From contig NZ_CP041186.1 of the NCBI RefSeq assembly GCF_006517175.1, positions 3,251,074 through 3,315,073 of the forward strand: a stretch of DNA of 64,000 nucleotides, in the 5' to 3' direction. Under the pieces are notes generated by a model. The model was not told where the DNA came from. It searched no databases and worked only from the letters and a program-made list of their open reading frames with translations. This document shows positions 1 to 7,973 of the stretch, in pieces. Source of the DNA: Persicimonas caeni. GTDB lineage: Bacteria > Myxococcota_A > Bradymonadia > Bradymonadales > Bradymonadaceae. The position numbers and the translations under genes are program-made. Every line of letters starts with the position of its first letter. Position 1 is the first letter of the stretch.

Positions 1-131
1 CAGTCGACCTGGTAGGCGAGCCGGTCGGGCTTGCTGACCAACACCCGCTCGCGGCCGACGATGTCGGCCAGGTCGTCGACCATCGTTTTGGGAGGCTTCT
101 TCACGGCGTCTTGTCGTGTCGTTGTTGTCAT
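1..131 (-). CDS. FAD-linked oxidase/dehydrogenase, N-terminal fragment
   Basis: The first 43 codons of a minus-strand gene that continues off the left edge. It starts at the ATG at 129-131. The stretch around residues 19-43 (DLADIVGRERVLVSKPDRLA followed by YQVD) resembles the opening of FAD-linked oxidases of the glycolate oxidase/D-lactate dehydrogenase (GlcD) type. In that family a helix plus a 'vlt.peD..aY..D' segment precedes the FAD-binding PCMH domain. No FAD-binding or catalytic residue lies inside the window, so the substrate cannot be named. The call rests on a short N-terminal resemblance only. Confidence 0.5.
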   Translation of the reverse strand, partial: MTTTTRQDAVKKPPKTMVDDLADIVGRERVLVSKPDRLAYQVD

Positions 132-328
132 TTAGCCATTCATTTCAAAGTTGATTCGTATGTAAAAAGTCTCCCGTCGGCATCGCCGGCTGATTTTGCC
201 GCTCTCTTCGCCGCCAATACTCGACGATGCCACTCGCATCGCCTGCGTTTGTCGGCTTCGACCCCGGCAAAATCATCTCGCCGAGCCTCGGTCCGACTTC
301 TCACACACGAATCAAAATTCGAAACGCC

Positions 329-982
329 TCATTCTTCATCGAACCGCCCGTATACGTTCGGCAACACCCACCGATCGAGCACTTCCTGCAAGAGCGCCTC
401 GAGCCCACGCACAAAGCCTTCGAGCTTCTCTACACTAAGCTCGGGAGCGCCCTCCTCAAGTCCCCACTCGACGAGCCGTCCGATGAGCGCGTTCATCTTG
501 GCCTCGACCACCCGGCCGAAGCGGGCCACCACGGCGCGGGCTTCTTCGTCCTGGGCGGTCTCGCGCACCAGGTTGTCGAGGTTGTCGACGCCGAAAAAGA
601 GCGCGCTCGCCTCGGGAAACGCGTCGACCAGCTCGTCGAATTGCTCGCGAAACTCGGCGACGATCTCCTCGTCGAAGAACGCTTCCTCGCCGGGAGCCGC
701 GACCAACTGGCGCGCCCGCCAGCCGAACTTCGCCGCGGTCGTGCCGAGGCTTTTGAGCGCGCCCAAAAGCGGCAGCCAAGTGGCCACGAAACCGACGATC
801 TCGTCGCGGCTCGCCACCACCTGCTTGAGCACGGCGAGCATGCGCACGAAGCTCGTCTGCACGTCTTCCTCAGCCGGGTCGACGGGGGCCGGGCCGACGG
901 GGGCCGATTCGGCGTCGCCGAGTTCCTCGATGGAGCGCTCGTCATCGGAAGATGCGGGTTGTTCTCGGTCCTCGGGCGGCAT
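329..982 (-). CDS. hypothetical protein (217 aa)
   Basis: Unrecognised protein of 217 aa. A GAGG ribosome site seven bases before the ATG at 982 supports the start. The first 40 residues are acidic and proline-rich (probably disordered). The rest is predicted helical, with a weakly hydrophobic stretch at about residues 62-85 (IVGFVATWLPLLGALKSLG) that is too short and polar for a sure membrane segment. There is no signal peptide. It ends 198 bp before the start of the FAD oxidase gene on the same strand, so co-transcription is possible. A perfect TetR-operator-like palindrome lies 16 bp upstream of its start codon. Confidence 0.6.
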   Translation of the reverse strand: MPPEDREQPASSDDERSIEELGDAESAPVGPAPVDPAEEDVQTSFVRMLAVLKQVVASRDEIVGFVATWLPLLGALKSLGTTAAKFGWRARQLVAAPGEEAFFDEEIVAEFREQFDELVDAFPEASALFFGVDNLDNLVRETAQDEEARAVVARFGRVVEAKMNALIGRLVEWGLEEGAPELSVEKLEGFVRGLEALLQEVLDRWVLPNVYGRFDEE

Positions 983-997
983 CTTCGACCTCGAAGG

Positions 998-1011
998 CTG
1001 ACTGGTCAGTC
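998..1011. promoter_or_regulatory. TetR-type operator-like palindrome
   Basis: TGACTGGTCAGTCA is a perfect palindrome (arms TGACTG and CAGTCA, 2-bp centre) just upstream of the 217-aa gene that starts at 982. TetR/AcrR-family repressors often bind such TGAC-based dyads. Nothing in the sequence shows which regulator would bind, and no promoter hexamers were matched around it. Confidence 0.3.
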
Positions 1012-1088
1012 ACAGTAGGGGCATGATGCGACGGGGCGGGGGGACTTTGCAAGAAGAGAAGAAGGAGTGCAGGTCCAGCTTGGCGAGG

Positions 1089-1242
1089 CCCCCCATCCGC
1101 CTCGCGCTGAACTGCGCGCTCGGCACCTTCCCCGAGGGGAAGGGATGCTGTTGCGAAAAGCGAAGTGGGTTAATTGCGCAAAGGCACCCTTCCCCAGGGG
1201 GAAGGTGGCTCGCGCGTTTTACAGCGCGAGCCGGATGGGGGG
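1089..1242. repeat. GC-rich foldback element, about 70-bp imperfect inverted arms
   Basis: The left arm (about 1089-1155) and right arm (about 1176-1242) are imperfect reverse complements, each beginning CCCCCCATCCG. Each arm carries two nested hairpins: one of the CTCGCGC/GCGCGAG type (1207-1215 pairs with 1224-1232 exactly) and one of the CCTTCCCC/GGGGAAGG type. The spacer is about 20 bp. It lies just beyond the stop of the PLD gene at 1273 and could also serve as a strong transcript end. The same architecture, with different sequence, recurs at 62820-62981. Confidence 0.7.
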
Positions 1243-1272
1243 GCGCCAAGAAGCTGAGCCTGCGCCGCGGCT

Positions 1273-3141
1273 CTACGGGCTGTTGGGCTCTCCCGGGGTC
1301 GCCATGATGAAGTCGCGATAGTCCGGGTGCACGTTCTGGCCCCCACGGTCGACGCTCGACGCCTTCCACGAGCCGGCCTTGGTGCCGTCGCCGGCACTGC
1401 CGTCGGCACCGATCTTACGCTCCATCGAATAGTTGACCACGCCGTCCCCGACGGTCTTTCGCCCGCCCCAGAACGGAGGTCCATGGTCGCCGGCTTCGTC
1501 GATCACCTCGCCGGTCGCGTCGCGCAGATCCAAGTAGAACCCGAGGTTCTTGAGGTTGAGCCGCGGAAAGCGCGGGTCGTTAGCCATGTTGAGCACAAAG
1601 TCGGGGTTCAAAAAGGCGTGGTTGCCGCGCTGCGGGTCGCCCTCGCTGTAGGGAACCACGTTGTGGTCGAGCACCAAGAAGTACTCGCCGGGCTCGATGA
1701 CCGTGCCGGGAGTAAAACCGAGCTTGAAGTCGTCGCCGCCGGTGATGGTCCACATCGACATGTTGATGGGACGATCGGTGGGGTTGTAAAGCTCGATGAA
1801 CTCGTCGTTGCTCACCTCGTCGCGCACGGTATCGGTATGGTCGGAGGGATCGGGCTCGCCGTTCCAGCCGTCCCAGTGCACCTCGCTGATGACCACCGAG
1901 CCGGGGCCCGCCTCTTTGGAGCAGGTGGGGCGCTCGCCGTTCTCGTCGGGCTCCATGTAGTAGCACCACCCACCGTCGAGGGTGCGGCTGAGGCTCCACA
2001 TCTCGCGGAAGCCGTCCATAAAGCTCTCGACGACGCGCTCGCCGCGCAGCACGAGCAAGACCTCGTCGTTCGAGATCGTCGCCGCCGACGACCAGTTGAA
2101 GCTGCCGGTCACCACGCGCGCGTCGGGGGTGCCGTAGTCGAGGATCATCGTCTTGGTGTGCAGGCGCCCACCGCCGGCCTGGTAGTCGCCGGGGAGCCGG
2201 GAGTTCTCGTTGGCGTCGAGGCGCATCGGCACGCCACGAGCGGCGAGTCGATAGCCTTCGTGATACTGCCCGTTGCCGTGCACCTGGCTGCGGTCGAGCA
2301 GGCCAACGACCTTTTTGGGCCACTCGGTGACCGGCTTGTCGCGGAAGTTGGGGTCGATCTCGGCGTTCTCGCGCATGAACCGGTCGTGCTTCTTGATGAA
2401 GTCACTGCCAACTTCGTCCTTGGTGAACGCGAAAATCTGGAAGTGGATGGAGGTGTGCACCTTGTCGAGTTCCTCGCGGATCACGCCCATGGCGTCTTCC
2501 TGCGGGGAGAAGTAGACCTCCACGTCGGTGTCGCCGACCTGGTAGCGCTCACCGTTGTCGATGCGGTGCTTGGCCTTGGAGAACCGGCCCTCGAACATCT
2601 GGTCGAACTCGGCCTTGAAGTCGGCGGCCACCGGCTCCGAGTCGATGTAGACCCAGTTGTTGTTGTTTCGCCCGAAGCCCGTCGAGGTGATATTGCCCGT
2701 GCCCACCCACACAAACCGGTCATCGATGATGAAGAATTTGTTGTGCATGATGTGGAACTGGTTGCCGACCTGCATCGGAATCTGGCGATCGACCAACGCT
2801 TCGTAGCCGTGAGCGCGGTACTGCAGGTGGCGAGCATCGCCGGCCACGCGCACCTCGACGCCGCGGTCGTAGGCACGAATGACCGCGTCGATGATGTTCT
2901 GCTTGGAGAAGCCGTAGATGCACACGTCGAGCGTGTTCTTGGCCTCGTCGATCTGGTGGACGAGAAACTCGCTGGGCAGGCGGTTGCGGTCGTTATCGTT
3001 GCGGCTTCCCGGCGCGTTCAAAAACGGCTGGACGGCCGGCTGAATCTGCTCGCGCCCTTCCGGGCCTTCGATGCCGCAGCCCGCAAAGGTGGCGCTCAGC
3101 AGCATCAAAGCGATCATCGACCAGGTGGTTCGTGCAGTCAT
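1273..3141 (-). CDS. phospholipase D-like phosphodiesterase lipoprotein with lamin-tail domain
   Basis: A 622-aa lipoprotein (lipobox FAGC, Cys22). The start at 3141 was chosen because a GGAAGAG ribosome site precedes it and the signal peptide begins there; the open frame upstream overlaps the previous gene. Two complete HKD motifs are visible: H133-x-K135-x4-D140 and H328-x-K330-x4-D335, each followed by G-x-G/S-N-x-T/S. This is the signature of PLD-superfamily phosphodiesterases and nucleases. Residues from about 415 to the end form a lamin-tail domain (FIELYN motif, final ATPGEPN). Lamin-tail domains accompany secreted nucleases in other bacteria. It is the last gene of the six-gene envelope cluster and probably acts on the cell surface on phosphodiester substrates, perhaps DNA (inference). 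Confidence 0.85.
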   Translation of the reverse strand: MTARTTWSMIALMLLSATFAGCGIEGPEGREQIQPAVQPFLNAPGSRNDNDRNRLPSEFLVHQIDEAKNTLDVCIYGFSKQNIIDAVIRAYDRGVEVRVAGDARHLQYRAHGYEALVDRQIPMQVGNQFHIMHNKFFIIDDRFVWVGTGNITSTGFGRNNNNWVYIDSEPVAADFKAEFDQMFEGRFSKAKHRIDNGERYQVGDTDVEVYFSPQEDAMGVIREELDKVHTSIHFQIFAFTKDEVGSDFIKKHDRFMRENAEIDPNFRDKPVTEWPKKVVGLLDRSQVHGNGQYHEGYRLAARGVPMRLDANENSRLPGDYQAGGGRLHTKTMILDYGTPDARVVTGSFNWSSAATISNDEVLLVLRGERVVESFMDGFREMWSLSRTLDGGWCYYMEPDENGERPTCSKEAGPGSVVISEVHWDGWNGEPDPSDHTDTVRDEVSNDEFIELYNPTDRPINMSMWTITGGDDFKLGFTPGTVIEPGEYFLVLDHNVVPYSEGDPQRGNHAFLNPDFVLNMANDPRFPRLNLKNLGFYLDLRDATGEVIDEAGDHGPPFWGGRKTVGDGVVNYSMERKIGADGSAGDGTKAGSWKASSVDRGGQNVHPDYRDFIMATPGEPNSP

Positions 3142-3200
3142 GGGTGCTCTTCCCGTTGGTTTACGACGTGCTCGTCGGGGTGTCTTCGCCTCGGTGTGCC

Positions 3201-4505
3201 TCATTGCGCCGCCTCCCACAGATTTCGCCACTGGTCGACGAACCGGTCGTTGAGCGTGAAGTCGTGGGTGTTGGCGCCTTTCTCGTCGATCAGCCACAGG
3301 TTGCCGTCGGCAAACAGGTCGGACGGGTAGATATAGATCTCGTCGTCGGGTTTTTTGTACTCGACCTCGAACGGCGAGCCGTGAAGCAGGGGGTGGCTAA
3401 GCCCCATGACGTGACGGCCCCACTTGCGGCCCTCGCGATCCTTCTCGGCGTCGATGATCAGCAGCGTCGACAGATGCTCGTAGGTCGCCGGCGCATAGCG
3501 CACGCCCAGATCTTCGAGGCGGTCTTGGATGTCACCGCTGGCCTGATGGTCGGGGTGCACCAGTACGCGCACGTCGAAGCCGTTGTTGGCCTTGTACTCC
3601 AGCGCGTCGACCAGGTGCGGGTTCGACAGCGTGTCGCTCATGACCCACACCGACGCGCGGGCTTTGTAGACCTCGTCGATGACCGTCTTCATCAGACGCT
3701 CTTGCGGGTTGAACCACACCTTGAGGATCCCCTCGTCGGTGAGGTAGCGCACGCGGTAGTCGGTGCTCGACTTGAGCGGGCCGTTGTAGATGCTCAGGGT
3801 CGTCGAGAAGACGCCGCCGTGCATCTGCTGGAATTCACGACTGAAGTCGTAGGCCAGCTGGCTGCTCTTGGCACGCCATCCGATCCAATTGCGGGTGGCC
3901 TGGTCGAGGGCGGGAAAGTTCCACACCACATCTTCGTCGATCACCGCAAAGTTGTGGCTCATCAGGTTGAAGGAGCCCGGTCGCTGCATCAGGCCTTCTT
4001 CGGGTGTAAAGCAATCCTCGGAGGCCGCGCCTCCCAAGCATGCCTCCAGCTGCGTCGAGCACTTGACCTCGTGAGGGTCGTACAGACAGATACTCAAGAG
4101 GCTGTTGAGGGTCGGCTCGGGCAGGTATTGCAGCGCCCCGTCGCCATAGACCGGAATGATGTCGTTGTCTTCTAGCTGGACCAAGCCAGCAGAATCCCGC
4201 GAATCCCAGTCGGAGACGACGCGAACGGCGACGCCGCGGGCGCGGGCGTCGATCAACGCCTGGGCGACCTCCTCGTCGAGCAGGGTCGACACGGCGATGT
4301 CGATCGACTCACGCGCGGCCTCGATGTCGGCGATCAGCTCGGCCCGTTGTTCGGCGCTCTGATCGACGTCGCGCACATGGAACTCGGCCTTGGCCGGGAA
4401 GACCGAGCCGTCGGCCTGCTCGTCGCAGCCCAACGTCGAGGCCGTACCCACCGCCATCGCGCCGACCAGAAGAAGTGTCGTTGTCAGTTTCGTCAGTCGC
4501 ATCAT
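3201..4505 (-). CDS. PLD-fold lipoprotein with decayed HKD motifs
   Basis: A 434-aa lipoprotein (lipobox STLGC, Cys27). The overall layout matches its downstream neighbour: two halves of PLD type, with VRVVSD at 94-99 and VRVLVHPDHQ at 312-321. Both catalytic motifs are degenerate. The first reads H184-N-F186 with Asp at the wrong spacing, so the Lys is lost. The second reads H344-L-S346 with Asp one residue late. Extra Cys residues (140, 149, 156, 165) lie in an insertion and may form disulphides. The start overlaps the preceding gene by 4 bp (ATGA). It is probably a non-catalytic partner or binding subunit of the intact PLD protein encoded next; an unusual active variant cannot be excluded. 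Confidence 0.75.
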   Translation of the reverse strand: MMRLTKLTTTLLLVGAMAVGTASTLGCDEQADGSVFPAKAEFHVRDVDQSAEQRAELIADIEAARESIDIAVSTLLDEEVAQALIDARARGVAVRVVSDWDSRDSAGLVQLEDNDIIPVYGDGALQYLPEPTLNSLLSICLYDPHEVKCSTQLEACLGGAASEDCFTPEEGLMQRPGSFNLMSHNFAVIDEDVVWNFPALDQATRNWIGWRAKSSQLAYDFSREFQQMHGGVFSTTLSIYNGPLKSSTDYRVRYLTDEGILKVWFNPQERLMKTVIDEVYKARASVWVMSDTLSNPHLVDALEYKANNGFDVRVLVHPDHQASGDIQDRLEDLGVRYAPATYEHLSTLLIIDAEKDREGRKWGRHVMGLSHPLLHGSPFEVEYKKPDDEIYIYPSDLFADGNLWLIDEKGANTHDFTLNDRFVDQWRNLWEAAQ

Positions 4506-5239
4506 TCGAAGTTCCCGCTCGTGCTGCTTCCCGAGTAATCGGCGCTGTTGGCTTCCCCGGGGCTGGCCAGGGTGTGCTTGCGATAGCCCTCTTTAATGGT
4601 GTCGAAGCCGACCGTGTCCGAGTAGGCGTGCCAGTTGCGGCTCGTCTCTCCACGGTTGCCGAAGATGAGCTCGACGCGCTCCATCGAGCGCACCGTCACG
4701 GTGTCCCAGCCGCCGGCGAAGACCTCTTCTTCTTCGGAGCCGGCCGACTCCATCAGGCGCAAATCGTGGTCGCGCAGCTCGATCTTGACCCGGTTGGTGC
4801 CCAACTCGAGGTTGTCGATGAAGACATCGGCCGCCTCGCCGAACGCCCCATCCTTTTTGCGGGCGACGACCAGGTAGTCGTTGGGCTGGATCGGATCTTC
4901 GAGCGTCGGGATGCGGTGCGTCGCGACCACATCCCCCTCGATGATCAAGTGCCAGCCGCTGACGTTGATCGGGCGCGGATGCTTGTTCTGCAGCTCGATG
5001 AACACATCGTCTGCGTCCCAAGTGCCGTCGTCGGTGATACTGCCGGCGAAGTTGATCTCGGTGATCATCAAGGCGCCGCGTTCACCGCTGGAGGGTTCTC
5101 CCTCCTGCCCCCACCGGTACAGCGGAGTGCGGGGCGATTCCCCCGGGTCGTCGGGGGTGCACGCGCTCGTGAGTCCGGTCAATGCCGCCAGCCCTATCAG
5201 GCCGATATATTTCGTGTGTCGCATGGTATTCGTTGCCAC
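4502..5239 (-). CDS. lamin-tail-domain lipoprotein
   Basis: A 245-aa lipoprotein. The signal peptide ends in the lipobox LTSAC (Cys27 from the first Met; a second possible Met lies at residue 6). Most of the mature protein is a single lamin-tail (LTD) domain: ITEINFAG opening, FIELQN at about residue 79, the INVSGW strand, and a closing ASPGEAN. The closing SMER...W...PGE.N pattern is shared with the C-terminus of the PLD protein two genes downstream. No enzymatic motif is present. LTD domains are thought to bind nucleic acid or anchor hydrolases; that role here is inference. It is translationally coupled to the next gene by an ATGA overlap. Confidence 0.75.
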   Translation of the reverse strand: MATNTMRHTKYIGLIGLAALTGLTSACTPDDPGESPRTPLYRWGQEGEPSSGERGALMITEINFAGSITDDGTWDADDVFIELQNKHPRPINVSGWHLIIEGDVVATHRIPTLEDPIQPNDYLVVARKKDGAFGEAADVFIDNLELGTNRVKIELRDHDLRLMESAGSEEEEVFAGGWDTVTVRSMERVELIFGNRGETSRNWHAYSDTVGFDTIKEGYRKHTLASPGEANSADYSGSSTSGNFE

Positions 5240-5242
5240 TGC

Positions 5243-6910
5243 TTAAAAGGCCAGGGTTGCTCCACCGGAGACCACCCAGAAGTCAGCCAGCTCGTCGGCG
5301 TCTCCGTTCGGAGCACCGAGTGCGGTTCCCGCCGCGCGTTCGATTTCGATTTCGTAGAATTCCCCGGGCAAGAAGATGCCCCCAATCCCATACAAGCTTA
5401 GCGCATCATTGGCGATATAGGTAAGGGCCGCGTTCAATTCGTAGCCGAGCGTCTTGCCCAGACGCTCTTGGGCCTCCAGGTCGGGCTGGCCGATGCCGAA
5501 CGGGGTGTCGATCTCGGGAGCGCGCGCCACGTCGAAGTTGGTCTCGCTGGTGTCCTGGTAGAACCAGCCGTCCAGGTCGAGGCGAATCTTGTCGACGAAG
5601 GTGAAGCCCGCGCCGGCGCGAACCAGCATCGTGCCCGCCTTGCGATCGATGTCTTGCGGGTTGTCGAAGATGCCCTTGAACCCACTGACGTAAGAGGTCG
5701 GGTGCCAGCCGGCATAACGCTCCATGTTGATGCCGCCGATCTCGCTGCCCTTCATCGACACGAAGCCGTGGTTGAACAACAGGCCGTCCTGCTCGGTGTA
5801 GTTGTTGCCGTCGGCGCGGAAGAAGCGCAGCCGGCCCTCCACGTCGACCGCTCCCAGGTCGGTGAACAGGTTGGCCGCCGCCCCGTAGGCGTTGCCGTTG
5901 GTGTTCACGTCGTACAGGCCGAGGTTGGTGTTCTTGCGGTCGATGCCCTGCGAGCGAGCAAATTCGGCCATCAGGCCCAGCTCGAACGCATCGGCGACCA
6001 GGGTGTAGTTGGCGCGGGCGCCGAACATGAAGGTGTAATCTTCGTCGGCGAAGTTGGCCAGCTGACCCTGGGCGCTGATATCAGTGCCGGTGCTGGTGGT
6101 GTCGTCGAGCTGGCCGGCGCGCGCCGCGCCGATATAGGAGCCGTAGCCGAACGCGCGCAGGTCGAAGCCGTCGACGATGTCGAGCATCTCGTAGACGCCG
6201 CCGTAGCGATACACGTCGGTGTCGCCGTCGAAGTTGTTGGTCGTCTGGGCGTTGGCGCCGATGAAGTCGGCGAAGTCGACGTTTTCGGGGCGTCCGGCCT
6301 CGCCGAAGACGTCGAACATCAGGCGCAGGCGCCCGGCCATGCCCATGTCGACGTTGAGCGAGACGCCGTCGACAATATCCTTGAAGAAATAATCGTCGGA
6401 CACGCCGCCGATCGCGTAGCCCTGCCGGCCCAGCGTGGTGCTCAGCTGGAAGGTGCCGGTGTCGACCGCCGTCCAGTCGACCGACAGGTCGTAGACATAG
6501 ATGGGGGTTTGAAAATCGGTGGCCGAGCCGACCTGATCGTTGCCCCACATGCCGCTGAGGACACCACCGAAGTTGAAGGTCGTGTCGTCGAGCACATCGT
6601 AGGCCACACCGGCCGACACGCTCGTGTAGCCGAACATCTGCCGGTCGTCGAACTGCTCGATCTCCTGGGGACTGATCTCGTCGGGATCGAACGGACGCAG
6701 GTCGAGGTTATCGAACGAGTGGAACTCGTTGGTCAGACGAAAGTCCCAGGAGAGCTTCTCGTCTTCGAGCTCCTCGTCGACTTCCTCGTCGAGTTCGCGC
6801 GTCACGTTGATCGAGGAGGCGTCGTCGGGACCGTACTCCTGGGCGAGCGCCGCGTTCGGCGCGACGGCGGCGCCGGTGATGGCGGCCAGCAAAAACAGCT
6901 TGAACTTCAT
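5243..6910 (-). CDS. porin-like outer-membrane beta-barrel protein
   Basis: 555 aa. A classical signal peptide with cleavage after ALA-QE at about residue 23 is followed by an acidic segment. The remainder consists of alternating polar/hydrophobic strands separated by Asp/Gly/Asn-rich turns, typical of a 14-18 strand outer-membrane barrel. It ends in a hydrophobic strand with terminal Phe (GGATLAF), the usual BAM signal. No known porin family was recognised with certainty. It sits in the middle of the nuclease-like lipoprotein cluster, 3 bp before the LTD gene, so it may import products released by those proteins (inference). A separate promoter candidate lies at 6926-6953. Confidence 0.75.
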   Translation of the reverse strand: MKFKLFLLAAITGAAVAPNAALAQEYGPDDASSINVTRELDEEVDEELEDEKLSWDFRLTNEFHSFDNLDLRPFDPDEISPQEIEQFDDRQMFGYTSVSAGVAYDVLDDTTFNFGGVLSGMWGNDQVGSATDFQTPIYVYDLSVDWTAVDTGTFQLSTTLGRQGYAIGGVSDDYFFKDIVDGVSLNVDMGMAGRLRLMFDVFGEAGRPENVDFADFIGANAQTTNNFDGDTDVYRYGGVYEMLDIVDGFDLRAFGYGSYIGAARAGQLDDTTSTGTDISAQGQLANFADEDYTFMFGARANYTLVADAFELGLMAEFARSQGIDRKNTNLGLYDVNTNGNAYGAAANLFTDLGAVDVEGRLRFFRADGNNYTEQDGLLFNHGFVSMKGSEIGGINMERYAGWHPTSYVSGFKGIFDNPQDIDRKAGTMLVRAGAGFTFVDKIRLDLDGWFYQDTSETNFDVARAPEIDTPFGIGQPDLEAQERLGKTLGYELNAALTYIANDALSLYGIGGIFLPGEFYEIEIERAAGTALGAPNGDADELADFWVVSGGATLAF

Positions 6911-6925
6911 TTGTTTACGTCCGTT

Positions 6926-6953
6926 GATATACGTCCGGGAATTGCTAATTCAA
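6926..6953 (-). promoter_or_regulatory. sigma-70-like promoter candidate for the porin gene
   Basis: Reading the minus strand: TTGAAT (6948-6953), 16-bp spacer, TATATC (6926-6931). Each hexamer matches 4 of 6 consensus bases. It lies about 15 bp upstream of the porin-like gene start at 6910. It would allow the four genes 6910-1273 to be expressed separately from the two upstream OB-fold lipoprotein genes. Confidence 0.4.
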
Positions 6954-7000
6954 TCAAACTTTAGTCGGCAGGGGCCGTGCAGGTATCTGTGTCGACCGGC

Positions 7001-7897
7001 TCAATCCAATTGCTGGATCTGGCCGAGGCTCGATACCAAGAGTCGAAGATCGAAGGAGTTGATCACCGGGCCGGTCAAGACAAGGCGATCTCCCTTTTCG
7101 GGGGCGACGCCTCGGTTGCCCAACTCGCGGTCGAGCGAGACGAGCCAGACCGCGCCTTCATCGCCCTCGAGCACCAACTCGTTGAAGTTGTTGTTGGTCG
7201 GCTCGCCGATCACCGTGCCCTCGATGCGGCGCACGCGGCCGATATCGCTCGACTCGAAGTCGCGGGCGATCTTCTCGTAGTAGATGTCGTAGGTCTTGTC
7301 GGGCTCGACCAGTTCCACCTCGTCGTGAATGACCACCGAAGGCTGGTCGAACGAGGTCATCACCCCGCGCACGCGCAGACTGATGCGATCACCGAAACCA
7401 AACTCCTCGATGCGCGAGTCGTTGAGCACCAACATGCCACCCGACTGATCTTGGATGAAGAACGAGCCGTAGAAGCGTTGGTCTTGGCCACACACCGACA
7501 CCTTCTGGAAGTAGCGTGGCTTGAGGGTCACGATGCCCTCGATGCGCGCCGGCAGTTCGTCGACCTTGGCCACCATATTGTCGTAGCGGCCCGGATCACA
7601 GTCGGCGTCGATCACGCGCTCATCGCCCTGCGGATACGGATCGCTGGGCGATACGCCGTACCAGACGAATTCGTCCCCGGGGATCAGCGCCTCAATATCG
7701 GCAATGGGCGTCGGGCCGGTGAAGTCGTAGTTCTGCTCGGTGAACGGGATCGGCTCTTGGACCTCGGCCTCTTGGGCCTGGCCGTAGAATTCGGTCGGAT
7801 CTTCGGGGCCGAGTTGATCGGAACAACCGGCGAGAAGGGTGGCCGCGGTGGCGGCGGCGAGAATTCGCTCGAGTAGAAACTGCTTGCTGCGCATCAT
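7001..7897 (-). CDS. OB-fold-like lipoprotein
   Basis: 298 aa with lipobox LLAGC (Cys25). The central part has the rhythm of an OB-fold domain: a strand ARIEGIVT, later YGSFFIQDQSGGMLVL, then RISLRVRGVMTSF. This resembles the nucleic-acid-binding-type OB domains (DUF5689/ExeM-like) that occur beside lamin-tail domains in secreted nucleases. A second similar unit follows (RRIEGTVIGEP, then EGAVWLVSLD). No catalytic residues were recognised. It lies between the first OB-type gene of the cluster and the porin gene. Its start is only about 24 bp past an intrinsic terminator, so its expression probably depends on read-through. Confidence 0.65.
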   Translation of the reverse strand: MMRSKQFLLERILAAATAATLLAGCSDQLGPEDPTEFYGQAQEAEVQEPIPFTEQNYDFTGPTPIADIEALIPGDEFVWYGVSPSDPYPQGDERVIDADCDPGRYDNMVAKVDELPARIEGIVTLKPRYFQKVSVCGQDQRFYGSFFIQDQSGGMLVLNDSRIEEFGFGDRISLRVRGVMTSFDQPSVVIHDEVELVEPDKTYDIYYEKIARDFESSDIGRVRRIEGTVIGEPTNNNFNELVLEGDEGAVWLVSLDRELGNRGVAPEKGDRLVLTGPVINSFDLRLLVSSLGQIQQLD

Positions 7898-7920
7898 CTG
7901 GGCTCGATGGTCGAGGATAC

Positions 7921-7956
7921 AAAAACACCGGCCCCAGCAAGTCTCTGGGGCCGGTG
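7921..7956 (-). terminator. intrinsic terminator between the two OB-fold lipoprotein genes
   Basis: A perfect 12-bp stem (7926-7937 pairs with 7945-7956; CACCGGCCCCAG) with a 7-base loop, followed on the minus strand by TTTTTG. It sits between the stop at 7974 and the next start at 7897. It should stop or attenuate transcription after the first gene of the cluster. Confidence 0.8.
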
Positions 7957-7973
7957 CGGTGACTCAGTCAATC

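Noticed and set aside
1327-3330. Long plus-strand open frame (667 codons) opposite the PLD gene
   Set aside because: It mirrors the minus-strand gene, is rich in Val/Ala/Arg/His from GC-rich antisense codons, and has no recognisable domain; the minus strand has a lipobox and HKD motifs.
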